Shown one piece after another: positions 52,374 to 61,892 of a stretch of DNA of 64,000 nt (position 1 is the stretch's first letter; the number at the start of each line of letters is the position of its first letter). The DNA comes from Gemmatimonas phototrophica. GTDB lineage: Bacteria > Gemmatimonadota > Gemmatimonadetes > Gemmatimonadales > Gemmatimonadaceae. Made by a program: the position numbers and the translations under genes. Location: positions 4,526,001 to 4,590,000 of the forward strand of contig NZ_CP011454.1 in NCBI RefSeq assembly GCF_000695095.2, given 5' to 3'. A model generated the notes under the pieces. That model was not told the origin of the DNA and did not search any database. It saw only the letters and a list, made by a program, of their open reading frames with translations.

Positions 52374-52937
52374 CTGCAGCCGCAGGCACCGCTGTCGAGG
52401 CGGGCACCGCTGAACTGCGTGACGAGGACTGGCCCGTGTGTTCGGACAGGGCGTCCAGACGAGGACTGCGACGGTGGAGGCGACGGGCACTCTCCACCTC
52501 CGCGAGATTCAAAATCAAAAAAATGTACGACCTCACCGCAGCAGTACGCCGCTCGACGCATGCCGGAGCCAGTCCTCGTTGGACGCCCTGTCCGCCTCAT
52601 CGGAGCAGTCCTCGTAAGGCCGTTGCAGTGCAACCCAGCCAGTCACTGGCTCCGGCATAAGGCGGGCACCGCTGAACGGCATGACGAGGACTGGCCCGTG
52701 TGTTCGGACAGGGCGTCCAGACGAGGACTGCGACGGTGGAGGCGACGGGCACTCTCCACCTCCGCGAGATTCAAAATCAAAAAAATGTACGACCTCACCG
52801 CAGCAGTACGCCGCTCGACGCATGCCGGAGCCAGTCCTCGGTGGACGCCCTGTACGCCCGCACGGAGCAGTCCTCGTCATGCAGTTCCAACCCGACCCGC
52901 CACAGGCACTGATGTTGGGTGCAACTCGAGAGCCGCC
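52374..52937. repeat. Two tandem hairpins of the acgaggactgg family (copies 3 and 4)
   Basis: Hairpins at about 52402-52630 and 52663-52888. The 158-bp core 52421-52578 is identical by eye to 52683-52840, an offset of 262 bp, so the second is a very recent duplicate. Each has arms with gacgaggactggcccgtgtg and cagtcctcgt, gacagggcgtc and gacgccctgt, and an A-rich apex (caaaatcaaaaaaatg). Short ORFs here are artefacts of the repeat. The rest of the gap shows nothing else. Confidence 0.95.
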
Positions 52938-54374
52938 CTACCGTCCCAGCCCCCCCACCACGCGCTTGACCAGCATCCCCTTGGGCAGGGTGGTGCCCGC
53001 CTCGATCCCGTTGATCACGTAAATCGTTTCCGCCGACACCGAGCTCGGGTACCGCTGTACGAACTGCTGCCCGGTCATGGCCTGCTCGAGCGTCACCAGC
53101 TGCACCCGCGCCGGCTGCACTCCCAGCGCCGCGGCCTCGGTAAGCGGACGGAATGACCGCAACGACGCTTCAACGGCCGGACCCTGCTGCGCGGCAACTT
53201 GCGGCACCGTCAACCCCAGCAGCAGATACGTGGAATTGCCGTACGACAACGCCAGCGCCAGCCCGTTCAACGTGCCCTGCTGCAGCTGCGCATCGAACGA
53301 CGCGATGACCGCCGGTATGCCGTTCACTGTCGTCTGCCCCGACTGCCGTACCGTAATGCCCTGCTGCTGCAGCAACCCCTGCAGCGCCTGCGCCGGCGTA
53401 CCCTGCCCCGGCACCAGCTGAATCTGCGCGCCGTTGTCGGGACTCACCGCCACCACGGCGTCCGGCTGATTGGCCGTCTTCCATCCCTGCGGGAAGTCCA
53501 GCTGGAAGCGCAAATCCGGATGCAGAAACCGGGTGCCCGTGAAGTAGCCGTTGCGGGGATTCTCCCCGAACACCATGCCGTTCACGATGCGTAGATACGC
53601 GTCACGATTCACACGGCTCGCCGCCAGGGCACTGGCCGGGACCTGCGTCAGCCGTTGCTCTGCGCGCTGGATGCGGTTGCCCGGATCCGGGTGCGTACTC
53701 TGCCACTCCGGAACACGGCCGCTCCCGCCGCTCAAGCGACCCAGCGTGGTGAACACCTTGGGGGCCTCGCGCACGTCATATCCCTGCGCCAGCGAGTACT
53801 GAAACCCCAGCGCATCCGACTGCAACTCATCGTCACGGCCAAACTTGAGGAAGAGCAACGAGGCACCGCCGCCCAACAGATCACCGTATTTCGCAATCGT
53901 CGGCGACAGGATGCTGGCGCCCACCAGACCAATCTGCGCCAGCTGCTGCTGACTCATGGCCGCCACCGTGTGCTTGGCCGTGACATGACCAATCTCGTGG
54001 CCCACGACTTCGGCCAGCTCCGCTTCGCTGTTCAGATACGTCATGAGCCCGCGCGTTACGAAAATGAATCCGCCGGGGTACGCGAACGCGTTCACCGCCG
54101 CATCATCGAGCACGTGGAACTCCCACGGCAACGACGGACGCTCCGACTTTGCCGCCATCTGGCTGCCCATGCGCCGCACCAGCGCCTGCGCCTCGGCACT
54201 CGGGGCCGCCCCCACCCGCCGCAGATCGTTCTGCGACGCCTCACGTCCCATCTGAATTTCCTGCGCCTCGGAGATGAGCGACAGCTCCCGTCGCCCCGTC
54301 ACCGGGTTCGTGGCACAGGCCGTCAGGGCGGCGACGGTGACCATGGTCACCAGAAAATGGACGCGCATACGCAT
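52938..54374 (-). CDS. M48-family lipoprotein metalloprotease
   Basis: 478 residues. Signal with lipobox LTAC (Cys20), then an M48 catalytic domain with zinc motif HEIGH (126-130) in EVVGHEIGHVTAKH and a later zinc ligand in SDALGFQYSLAQGYD (Glu or Asp of the EADxxA position reads QSDALGF). The C-terminal 200 residues contain beta repeats of a lipoprotein-like domain (FLHPDLRFQLDFPQGWKT, VVAVSPDNGAQIQLVPG). BepA/LoiP relatives degrade misfolded outer membrane proteins. Ribosome site ggagag precedes the ATG. Confidence 0.9.
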   Translation of the reverse strand: MRMRVHFLVTMVTVAALTACATNPVTGRRELSLISEAQEIQMGREASQNDLRRVGAAPSAEAQALVRRMGSQMAAKSERPSLPWEFHVLDDAAVNAFAYPGGFIFVTRGLMTYLNSEAELAEVVGHEIGHVTAKHTVAAMSQQQLAQIGLVGASILSPTIAKYGDLLGGGASLLFLKFGRDDELQSDALGFQYSLAQGYDVREAPKVFTTLGRLSGGSGRVPEWQSTHPDPGNRIQRAEQRLTQVPASALAASRVNRDAYLRIVNGMVFGENPRNGYFTGTRFLHPDLRFQLDFPQGWKTANQPDAVVAVSPDNGAQIQLVPGQGTPAQALQGLLQQQGITVRQSGQTTVNGIPAVIASFDAQLQQGTLNGLALALSYGNSTYLLLGLTVPQVAAQQGPAVEASLRSFRPLTEAAALGVQPARVQLVTLEQAMTGQQFVQRYPSSVSAETIYVINGIEAGTTLPKGMLVKRVVGGLGR

Positions 54375-54392
54375 GGACTCTCCAGAAGACAG

Positions 54393-54410
54393 TGTGACCC
54401 TCTGGTCACA
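54393..54410. promoter_or_regulatory. 7-bp inverted repeat upstream of the M48 gene
   Basis: tgtgacc, four bases, ggtcaca. It lies 19 bases upstream of the M48 start in the divergent spacer between this gene and the CsgG-like gene. It may be an operator or transcript stem; no regulator is known. Confidence 0.35.
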
Positions 54411-54573
54411 GTCTGGGCAAAGGGTGTGCCCCATGAAGGCAGCTTTGCTTGATTCTACTTCATACACACCACACATTCGCCGGCACGCACGCTGTTTTGA
54501 GCGTTGGTCATCATAGCGCGTGTGTCTGTCCGTGGTGCCCAGCTCGTCACCACCTCCCCCGACCGTGCTCTCA

Positions 54574-55563
54574 ATGACCATGCGCCCCCTGCGCATATCC
54601 GCCCACCGCTCGCCGCACTGGCCAGTGGCGGTCCCCGTGCTCGCCTGGCTGCTCGGTGCCTGCAGCAGCGCCCGTCCAACACCCGGCCCGGTCTCTGCGG
54701 CCGATAGCGCCAGGGTCGCGGCACTCGCCGCCGAACAGGGGGGCACCGCCGTGCGGGGCACCGTGGGCATTCCCCCCTTTGCCACCGTGGGCAATCGTGA
54801 CACCACGCTCACGCAGCTCGCCTACGCCCTCGCCGACCTGGTCTCCACCGACCTCTCGCGCAGCAAGCAGGTAAAGGTGGTGGAGCGTGCGCGCTTCAGT
54901 GAAGTGCTCCGCGAACTCAACCTCGCCTCCACCGGTCGCGTGGACTCGGCGACCGCGCCGCGCGTGGGCCGATTGGTGAGTGCAGAACGCCTGGTGTTCG
55001 GCAGTGTGCAGTCCATGCCCGACGGCCGCACGCTGCGACTCGGCGCGCGCGTGGGCGATGTGGAACGCTCCACCCTCTCGCGTCCCATCGACGCCAGCGC
55101 ACCGCTGGCCGAAATCCTTGCCGCCGAAAAGGCCCTCGTGCTGCGCCTCTTTGAATCGCTGGGCGTGCAACTCACGCCGGCGGAGCGCGCCGAGGTGGAG
55201 CAGCAACCCACCAAGAGCATTGGCGCGCTGCTGGCGTATGGGCGCGGCGTGCAACGGTACTACGAAGGCGATTTCAAGGGCGCTTCGCGCTCGTTCCGCG
55301 ACGCCACGCGCCTCGATCCCAACTTCCGCGCGGCTCGCAGCCGAGAACTCAATGTGCGCTCCCTCAGCGCCATTGGCACCGCCACGCCCGTCATGATTCC
55401 CGGGGTGCGGGCCATTGATGGGGCCATCTCCAGTACCATCGATCGCCTCAATCGACCGCTCGATCTCGTGACCAATGTGTCGCGCGCCGTGAGCACCACG
55501 CTCGATCCGTCGTTCCCCACATCGCAGTCGGGGACCATCATCATCACCATTATCAAGCCATGA
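54574..55563 (+). CDS. CsgG-like lipoprotein, first gene of an envelope operon
   Basis: 329 residues. The signal ends in a lipobox-like LLGAC (about residue 29). Then a CsgG-like fold: VGIPPFATVGNRDTTLTQLAYALADLVSTDLSRSKQVKVVERARFSEVLRELNLASTGRVD. CsgG forms the outer-membrane curli secretion pore; related FlgO-like and periplasmic proteins do not. A TPR-like segment (LLAYGRGVQRYYEGDFKGASRSFRDATRLDP) follows at about 215-245. It overlaps the next gene's ATG by four bases, so a coupled operon of three genes. A second CsgG-like protein is encoded at 59105. Confidence 0.8.
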   Translation: MTMRPLRISAHRSPHWPVAVPVLAWLLGACSSARPTPGPVSAADSARVAALAAEQGGTAVRGTVGIPPFATVGNRDTTLTQLAYALADLVSTDLSRSKQVKVVERARFSEVLRELNLASTGRVDSATAPRVGRLVSAERLVFGSVQSMPDGRTLRLGARVGDVERSTLSRPIDASAPLAEILAAEKALVLRLFESLGVQLTPAERAEVEQQPTKSIGALLAYGRGVQRYYEGDFKGASRSFRDATRLDPNFRAARSRELNVRSLSAIGTATPVMIPGVRAIDGAISSTIDRLNRPLDLVTNVSRAVSTTLDPSFPTSQSGTIIITIIKP

Positions 55564-56786
55564 TGACACCGCGTCGCTTCGCCGGCCGCGTGACATCGCT
55601 GGCCGCTCTTGCTCTCACGGTGCCGTCTGCCCTCGCGGCCCAGGACCGTCTCATTGGCACCGGCGCTGCCGGCGCCGGACTCACCGTGGAAACCGTGCGC
55701 TTCGGTGGCGACGGATTCCGTCAGCCCAGTCTGGTGGGCGGCGACTCGGTCAAACTGCGTAGTATCCGGCAGTACTCCGTGCCGCTCACCGTGGCCATTC
55801 CCTTGGGCACGTCGTGGACGGTAGACCTGCAGTCGGCGTGGGCCTCGTCGGAAATCACCTTCGACGATCGCACCGGCGCCAAGCGCACCGCCTCACTCTC
55901 CGGCCCCACCGATGTGCGTCTGCGGGCCACCGGCCGCCTCTTCAATGATGGCGTCGTGCTCACGGCCGGCGTGAATGCGCCCTCGGGGAAAACCGAACTC
56001 ACCGTGCGAGAGCTTACGGCGCTGCGTGCGGTCGCCGCGCCCGCGCTCGGCCTGGGTGCCCCGCCGGTTGGCGCCGGCCCCAGCGGCACCATGGGCATGG
56101 TGCTCGCGCGCCAAGTGGGCGGGTGGGCCGTGGCGCTGGGCGGGTCGTACGAACTGCGAGGCACCTACCAGCCCGTTGCGGCCATTACCGCCGGCTCGCC
56201 ATCCACCGACTTCCAGCCCGGCAATGTCGTGCGTGGCTCGTTGGGTCTGGACCGACTGGTGGGCGCCAACCGTCTCAGTATCACGGCCGCCGCCGATTTC
56301 TATTCCGACGACGTACTGCAGGCGCCGGGTGCCAGCACGCGTATTGCCACCATCAAGCTGGGCCCCATTTACACGACAGACGTGCAGCTGCAGGTGGCGG
56401 CCCCGCGCGTGAAGGAACTCGCCTTCTGGGTCTCCAACCGCTTTCGCACCAACTATACGCGTGATGGAAACGAAGTTGACGGTACCAGCGGCGTGTATGT
56501 GGACGGTGGGGTGCGTACCAGCGTACCGCTGTCGTCGGTGACCGATCTGTTCATCACCGGTGATGGCCGGTATCACTCCGGGCTCGAGATAAACCAGGGC
56601 ATTGCCACTGCTGGCGTTGTGAGTGCCGGTGCGACTTTGGGGCTGTCGCACACCGCTGGCAGCTTTTCGCTGCAACCCTACTTCCGCGCGCAGGCCGGTT
56701 CCCTTCGGCCGCGCACGTCGGGCACTGCCTCGTCCACATCGTTTGTGGGCGGATCGGCGGGTCTCGTCATCGTGACCCGCTTTTGA
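55560..56786 (+). CDS. Outer membrane beta-barrel protein
   Basis: 408 residues. Signal peptide (1-27, ending LAAQ), then alternating strands with aromatic ends throughout and a C-terminal Phe (LVIVTRF), the recognition residue for the Bam machinery. No family name comes to mind. Adjacent repeats such as RLRATGRLFNDGVVLTAGVNAP look like transmembrane hairpins. Its stop lies 12 bases before the next ATG. It may form the outer membrane partner of the CsgG-like lipoprotein before it or the repeat protein after it. Confidence 0.75.
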   Translation: MMTPRRFAGRVTSLAALALTVPSALAAQDRLIGTGAAGAGLTVETVRFGGDGFRQPSLVGGDSVKLRSIRQYSVPLTVAIPLGTSWTVDLQSAWASSEITFDDRTGAKRTASLSGPTDVRLRATGRLFNDGVVLTAGVNAPSGKTELTVRELTALRAVAAPALGLGAPPVGAGPSGTMGMVLARQVGGWAVALGGSYELRGTYQPVAAITAGSPSTDFQPGNVVRGSLGLDRLVGANRLSITAAADFYSDDVLQAPGASTRIATIKLGPIYTTDVQLQVAAPRVKELAFWVSNRFRTNYTRDGNEVDGTSGVYVDGGVRTSVPLSSVTDLFITGDGRYHSGLEINQGIATAGVVSAGATLGLSHTAGSFSLQPYFRAQAGSLRPRTSGTASSTSFVGGSAGLVIVTRF

Positions 56787-56797
56787 GGCCCCTCATC

Positions 56798-59020
56798 ATG
56801 ACTTCCCCAGTATTCACACGGGCGCGCCGAGTGGCGGCCGCCGCCGGTACCGCCCTGCTCGCCCTCGTTGGTGCCTGCAGCAGCGATACCCCCACCGACG
56901 CCTTCGCCCCGTTGGCGCCGGCACGCCTCGCGCTCGACGCCAGTGTGCGTTTCCAGACCACCGGTTCCGCGTCGCTGCGCGTGCGCTCCAGTTACGTACG
57001 CACCGATCTCACCCGACCACCGCTGGACTCGCAGAACATCAGCCTCACCGATGCGCCGTCGCAGCAGGTACCCATCACCATTGACCTCGGGCCCTGTCTC
57101 AGCGATCCGCTCCGTGGCAGCGCTACCGGTGGCACCCCCGCCGCCGATGAGTGTCTGGTGTGGGTTGAGCTCGCGTTGCTCACCAACGGCGTCGTGGTCG
57201 ATCGCGATACGCTCAAGAACATCTCCATGCGCCCGGGGCAAACGGCATCCGCCCCGGCCAGCATCACCCTCGACGAAGTGGGCACGGTGCGCCTGCTGCC
57301 TCCGAGCGCCAATGTCGTCTCGCCGGGCGCTCCGCTGCGCCTCGAGGCCACGCGCACCATGACCATTGGGGCCGAGGTGCTTGACGGGGCCAACCGCCCG
57401 CTCACGCGCCCCGTCACTTGGAGCACGGCCAGCGCCACCATTGCCACCGTCACGAACGCCGGGGTGGTTACCGGCGTGGCGCCCGGCACGGTGCGCCTCA
57501 CCGCGACCGTGGGGTCCAGCACAGCCTCGGTTGACGTTCGCGTGGTGCCCCTGCCGCAAGCCGTCACCATTACGGCCGGCACCGGCTCGTCGGGCACCGG
57601 CACCGTGGTATCGGTACCGGCCGGGCTCAATTGCGCCATCTCGGGGACCACCACCAGCGGCACCTGCACCGCCAGCTTCCCTGGTGATGCCAGTGTGAGC
57701 CTCACCATGACCACCGGCAGCAGCACGTCGTTTGTGGGCTGGGGCGGCGATTGCAGCGGCGCGAGCGCCTGCACCTTTGCCACCTCGCAGCCACGCGCCG
57801 TGAGCGCCACGCTGCGCGCGTTCCGCACGCTCACGGTCACCGGCATTGGTCCCGGCAACGGCAGCATTACAGCGCCCGGTAACGTGATCAACTGCACGTG
57901 GCAGTTCGGCTCAACCAGCAGCGGCCCCTGCACCGCGCAAATTCCCGACGGCACGCAGATCACGCTCACCGCCGCGGCACAGGCCAACAGTCGCTTTGCC
58001 GGCTGGCGTGGAGACTGCGCCGCCGCCACGGGCCTCACCTGTACGCTCACCATGTCCGCCAACCGATCCGTGCAGGCGGACTTCGGACAGCTCGCGGTGT
58101 ATCGCATCTCCGCCGGGACGGGCACCGGGAACGGCTCCGTGCTGTCGTCGCCGGCGGGGATCAACTGCACCGTCACCGGCACCGCGGTGTCCGGCACCTG
58201 CTCCATGGCTGTGCTCCCCGGCACTGTGGTGTCACTGAGCGCACAGGGGAGCGGTGGCAGCACCTTCCGTCAGTGGGGCGGCACCTGCGGTGGCGCCACG
58301 GCGGTGTGCGTGCGCAGCAATACCAACGGCGGTGACTTCCCCAGCACGGTAGCCTTTGACAATGCCGTCGCGCTGAACATCACCCCCGACCCGCGCTCCA
58401 CGGGTACCGGTCAGCTCAACGGCACCTCGTTCTTCTTCTGTACGATCTCGGCGACAACCGTCACGTCGGCGCCCTGTGCCAACACCTATCCCATCGGGAC
58501 GACGGTCACCATCGACGCCTTCACCACGGGCTTCACCGATTTCGTCGCCTGGGGCGGCGCCTGTGCCAGCTTCATCGCGTCGCGCTGCACGCTCACCATG
58601 AACAGCAGCACTGCGGCCACCGTGCGCTTCGAAGCGGTACCCACCGCACGCTTGCGCCTCCAGCTGGACTCTGACCGGGGATCGGTCCAGGTGTCGCAAG
58701 CGCCGTATCTGGGACAGCAAACGTGCGTGCGGAGCACGGCGAACCAAGCACCCACCATCTGCGACATTACGGTCGCCCGCAATCGTCAGATGGTCATCAC
58801 CATCGTGGACAGCCCTCCCATTTTCGGGTCCTTCAACGAGATCGGCGTCTGCGCCCTTGCCTCCTCGCCCTGCGTCACATCCATCAACGCGGACGCTCAG
58901 GCCGACATCTTCTTCTTCGACAGCCAAGCTTTGATCATGAATCGGTCAACCGGCTCGCAGCCGGCCGCGCAGCCATCACGACCAAGCCCCGTGAAGCGAA
59001 AAGGCGCCGCGCGCCAATAG
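56798..59020 (+). CDS. Cysteine-rich repeat lipoprotein with Big2 and InlB B-like repeat domains
   Basis: 740 residues from ATG 56798 with gagg ten bases before it. Signal with lipobox VGAC. A bacterial Ig-like (Big2) domain is visible at about 185-255 (VTWSTASATIATVTNAGVVTGVAPGTVRLTATVG). After it four repeats of about 85 residues have the pattern GxGxGxV, then paired Cys (CAISGTTTSGTC), and FVGWGGDCSG, typical of divergent InlB B-repeats. Twenty or so cysteines suggest disulfides. It is probably displayed outside the cell, cotranscribed with the barrel and CsgG-like genes. Confidence 0.78.
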   Translation: MTSPVFTRARRVAAAAGTALLALVGACSSDTPTDAFAPLAPARLALDASVRFQTTGSASLRVRSSYVRTDLTRPPLDSQNISLTDAPSQQVPITIDLGPCLSDPLRGSATGGTPAADECLVWVELALLTNGVVVDRDTLKNISMRPGQTASAPASITLDEVGTVRLLPPSANVVSPGAPLRLEATRTMTIGAEVLDGANRPLTRPVTWSTASATIATVTNAGVVTGVAPGTVRLTATVGSSTASVDVRVVPLPQAVTITAGTGSSGTGTVVSVPAGLNCAISGTTTSGTCTASFPGDASVSLTMTTGSSTSFVGWGGDCSGASACTFATSQPRAVSATLRAFRTLTVTGIGPGNGSITAPGNVINCTWQFGSTSSGPCTAQIPDGTQITLTAAAQANSRFAGWRGDCAAATGLTCTLTMSANRSVQADFGQLAVYRISAGTGTGNGSVLSSPAGINCTVTGTAVSGTCSMAVLPGTVVSLSAQGSGGSTFRQWGGTCGGATAVCVRSNTNGGDFPSTVAFDNAVALNITPDPRSTGTGQLNGTSFFFCTISATTVTSAPCANTYPIGTTVTIDAFTTGFTDFVAWGGACASFIASRCTLTMNSSTAATVRFEAVPTARLRLQLDSDRGSVQVSQAPYLGQQTCVRSTANQAPTICDITVARNRQMVITIVDSPPIFGSFNEIGVCALASSPCVTSINADAQADIFFFDSQALIMNRSTGSQPAAQPSRPSPVKRKGAARQ

Positions 59021-59050
59021 CGCGCGAACCGTCTCGGTGATCTCCGCAGA

Positions 59051-59086
59051 AAACGGGGGCGCGATCATCAGATCGCGCCCCCGTTT
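59051..59086. terminator. Bidirectional terminator
   Basis: A perfect 16-bp stem (aaacgggggcgcgatc, loop atca, its complement) with an A run on the left and T run on the right. It sits between the convergent repeat-lipoprotein and CsgG-like genes and can end transcription from both sides. Confidence 0.9.
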
Positions 59087-59104
59087 CCTGCTTCCTCTGT
59101 TGCC

Positions 59105-59857
59105 CTACTTCGTCCCCCGCTCCAAACTCGCCAGCAGCGTCTTCGCTCTCGCGTTGTCGGGATTGGCCACCAGCGATTCCTTGTACAGCGCAATCGCCTG
59201 CGTGGGGTTCTTGCGGTCCTGCTGCTCCAGCGCCCGGCTCAGCAGCATCATGCTCTTGAGCTGGTTGGGCCCCTTGGCACCCACCGACGCCCCTTCGCGG
59301 ACCCCCGCCGGCACCGCCGGCAACTTGAGCCCCTCGTTGAGCTTGGTCCCCAGCTGCGACAGCAGCTCCAGCATGTTGTCGGCCTTGCCACTCACCGTGG
59401 TGGCAAACTCCAATTCCGACGTCTCGGTGTTGATGGCGCGGACATCCATGCGCATGCGCTCCTTGGGATCAATCACAAAGCTGCCCATGAGCATGTGCAG
59501 GGCACCCAGCACCTTCCCCGCCTTCACCGCCGTCGCCTGATCCACCCGCCCCGCCGTGGCCAGGTTCTGCTCTTCCAGCAGCGCCTGTACCCGGTCACGC
59601 TCCACGACGCGGATGTTGGTGTTGGCCGACAGCTCCGTAATGAGCATCTCGGCCAGCCCCTTGCTCAGTGGGGCATATTCCTCCGCCTTGCCCAGCGCCC
59701 CGTTGGTGAAGTACATGATGGCCACGGTCGGCTTGGAAGACGCGGTGCCCTGCGCCTTCAGCGCGGCCGGGAGCAGGCAGAGCGCCGCCACCGGACCAGC
59801 CACCAGCGTGGCGGTCAGGGTCCGGCGGGTACGGCGGACAAGCGAAGCAACAGGCAT
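59105..59857 (-). CDS. CsgG-like periplasmic protein with C-terminal TPR
   Basis: 250 residues. Signal peptide (1-36, ending ALKAQ) with no lipobox Cys, then a CsgG-like domain: VAIMYFTNGALG, AEMLITELSANTNIRVVERDRVQALLEEQNLATAGRVDQATAVKAGKVLGALHMLMGSF. A short TPR-like tail is at about 205-245. Similar in the fold and the motif RVVERxR...LxExNLAxxGRVD to the protein at 54574, so they are paralogues. Ribosome site ggag precedes the ATG. Divergent from the kinase gene with 110 bp between. Confidence 0.8.
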   Translation of the reverse strand: MPVASLVRRTRRTLTATLVAGPVAALCLLPAALKAQGTASSKPTVAIMYFTNGALGKAEEYAPLSKGLAEMLITELSANTNIRVVERDRVQALLEEQNLATAGRVDQATAVKAGKVLGALHMLMGSFVIDPKERMRMDVRAINTETSELEFATTVSGKADNMLELLSQLGTKLNEGLKLPAVPAGVREGASVGAKGPNQLKSMMLLSRALEQQDRKNPTQAIALYKESLVANPDNARAKTLLASLERGTK

Positions 59858-59967
59858 TCGGGTATTCTCCGGAGGGTGTTAGTCCGGGAAGATACCGCCA
59901 ACACCCCCATTTCGTTCAGTTCCAAGCCGGCCCCGTTCGTTTCACGTCTCGTTCCGCCCTGATCCGC

Positions 59968-61812
59968 ATGCCCAAAGTTTGTCCCGTCTGTGGCGCAAGC
60001 TATTCCGACGCCAACGTCTTCTGTCCGGCCGACGGCAGCACCTTGCGTGCGGCCGACTCCGACGGTGACCTCATTGGCTCCGTCGTCGCCGACCGATACC
60101 TCGTGACCGACCTGCTCGGGGAAGGGGGTATGGGCAAAGTGTATCTCGCGCGCCATGTGCGACTGCCACAGCAGGCCGCCATCAAGGTGCTGCGCGCCGA
60201 AATGCTCAAAGACCCAGCCGCCGTGGCGCGCTTCAACCGCGAAGCTGCCAACGCCTGCCGCATTGAACATGAACGCGTGGCGCGTGTCTTCGACTTCGGT
60301 GAAACGAGTGAAGGGCTCGTGTACCTCGCCATGGAGTACGTCCCCGGCGATGCCCTCAAGGATGTGCTCCGTAAAGACGGGCCGCTCCCGCTCGCGCGTA
60401 CCGCCACCATCGTACGGCAGATCGCCGACGGGCTCGACGCCGCGCATCGACTCGGCATTGTGCACCGCGATCTCAAGCCCGACAACATCCTTGTCACCAA
60501 AGACGAGGTGGACGGCAGCGACAAATGCAAAGTGGTGGACTTCGGTATCGCGAAAGCCATGGGCGGCAACGAAAAGGAGTCGGGGCTCACCAAGACCGGC
60601 TTTGTGGTGGGCACGCCCGAGTTCATGAGTCCCGAACAGCTGCTCGGCACCGAACTCGATCAGCGCAGCGATGTGTACGCACTGGCACTGGTGGCGTATC
60701 AGTGCCTCACCTGCGATCTGCCGTTCGACACCAACACCCCTGATCGCGGGATGACCGCACGCCTCATGTCGGCGCCGCGGACGCTCGAAACCGTCAAGCC
60801 CAATCTCTCCTGGCCCCGGGAGCTGCAACGCGTCTTTGACCGGGCGCTCGACAAGACGCCGGCCAAGCGCACTGCCACCGCCGGCACCTTTGCGCGGGAG
60901 TTTGAAGCGGCCATCACGACGCCGGCGGCGCAAGCCACTCCGGCGGCGGCGACACCGGCGCTCGACCCGTCAACGCCCGGTGCAGCGCGCATGATTTCGA
61001 CCTTCGACAAGTCGTTGGCTCCCAAACCGGCCAAACCCACGCCGTCGAAGCCCAAGAAGGTCACGGCACCTACGCCCAGACCCTCCAAGGGCACGCCGGC
61101 GGTGACCGCTCCCGTGGACGATGAGCCGCGCGCCACGCGCAGCTTTCGCCTGCCGAGGATTCCGCTCCCCAGCCTCGGTCTCGTGCTGGTGGCGGCCGCC
61201 GGCTGGTGGTGGTTTACCAAGCAGCGCGCACCACGGCCCAGTGACCTGAACAGGCTGCTCAACAGTGCGACGCAGACCGCTGGGTCGGTCATGAACAGTG
61301 CGCAGAACGCTGCCGACGCCGCCTCCAATGCGGTAAGCACCGTGGGCAGCGAACAGGCCGGTACCATACCTGCCGGCACCACGCCCGTACCAGGAGCACC
61401 TGCGGCCGGCGGGTCGCCGGCCGCGCCTGCTGGCCCTGCGGCCGGTGCGACCACCGCCCCGGCGCCAACAGGATCGACACCCGCCGGCACACCGTCTGGC
61501 GGCGCCGTATCACCAGGCGCGGCGTCGGCCCGTACGACGCTCGACAGCATCACCAAGTCGCTCGATCCCACCGACTCCAGCGATGAACAGGCGCGCGCCG
61601 CCATCAGCACGCTGCGCTCCATCATACTGCGGCTCCCCACGTCCACCGACAGCACGTGGGCGTACATCCGCATTGCCGAAGCCTATCTCATTGTCGATGA
61701 ACTCAAGCCGGCGTGTGCCGCGTTACGCTCCGCGCGCGGCGTGGCCCGCAGCATGAACCAGGCGGAAGTCATCAATCGCTACTTCGGTACGATGGGCTGC
61801 GCCCAACAGTAA
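59968..61812 (+). CDS. Membrane Ser/Thr protein kinase with N-terminal zinc ribbon
   Basis: 614 residues. A zinc ribbon (CPVCGASYSDANVFCP, residues 5-20) precedes the kinase domain: GEGGMGKVYLARH (51-63), AIK Lys73, HRDLKPDNIL (about 164), DFGIAKAMGG and the APE-like GTPEFMSPEQ. A basic Pro-rich linker (about 320-390) leads to one membrane segment (LPSLGLVLVAAAGWWWF, about 395-413). The remaining 200 residues are extracytoplasmic, with a Pro/Ala/Gly-rich low complexity run and a TPR-like end. PpkA-like kinases of this build can control type VI secretion, and the neighbour is a TssM-like gene. Confidence 0.93.
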   Translation: MPKVCPVCGASYSDANVFCPADGSTLRAADSDGDLIGSVVADRYLVTDLLGEGGMGKVYLARHVRLPQQAAIKVLRAEMLKDPAAVARFNREAANACRIEHERVARVFDFGETSEGLVYLAMEYVPGDALKDVLRKDGPLPLARTATIVRQIADGLDAAHRLGIVHRDLKPDNILVTKDEVDGSDKCKVVDFGIAKAMGGNEKESGLTKTGFVVGTPEFMSPEQLLGTELDQRSDVYALALVAYQCLTCDLPFDTNTPDRGMTARLMSAPRTLETVKPNLSWPRELQRVFDRALDKTPAKRTATAGTFAREFEAAITTPAAQATPAAATPALDPSTPGAARMISTFDKSLAPKPAKPTPSKPKKVTAPTPRPSKGTPAVTAPVDDEPRATRSFRLPRIPLPSLGLVLVAAAGWWWFTKQRAPRPSDLNRLLNSATQTAGSVMNSAQNAADAASNAVSTVGSEQAGTIPAGTTPVPGAPAAGGSPAAPAGPAAGATTAPAPTGSTPAGTPSGGAVSPGAASARTTLDSITKSLDPTDSSDEQARAAISTLRSIILRLPTSTDSTWAYIRIAEAYLIVDELKPACAALRSARGVARSMNQAEVINRYFGTMGCAQQ

Positions 61813-61833
61813 TCACGTGCACCACCCCGCACG

Positions 61834-61874
61834 CACGAGGCCCCGTTCGACGTCCTGTCGAACGGGGCCTCGTG
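61834..61874. terminator. Strong bidirectional terminator
   Basis: A perfect 18-bp stem (cacgaggccccgttcgac and its complement) with a five-base loop, between the kinase gene and the convergent TssM-like gene. There is no U run, so it may act in both directions by structure alone, or be Rho-aided. Confidence 0.85.
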
Positions 61875-61892
61875 ACGTACCGACCGCTCCGG

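Noticed and set aside
52374-52937. Insertion sequence
   Set aside because: No transposase ORF, terminal inverted repeats of IS type or target duplication; it is a pair of non-coding hairpins.
52419-53156. 245-codon plus-strand ORF spanning the tandem repeats
   Set aside because: It is made of the two hairpin copies and the antisense of the M48 gene; repeat sequence gives it an open frame by chance.
54571-55596. 341-codon minus-strand ORF antisense to the CsgG-like gene
   Set aside because: It is a shadow of the GC-rich plus-strand gene; His/Arg/Gly-rich composition and no start signal or family similarity.
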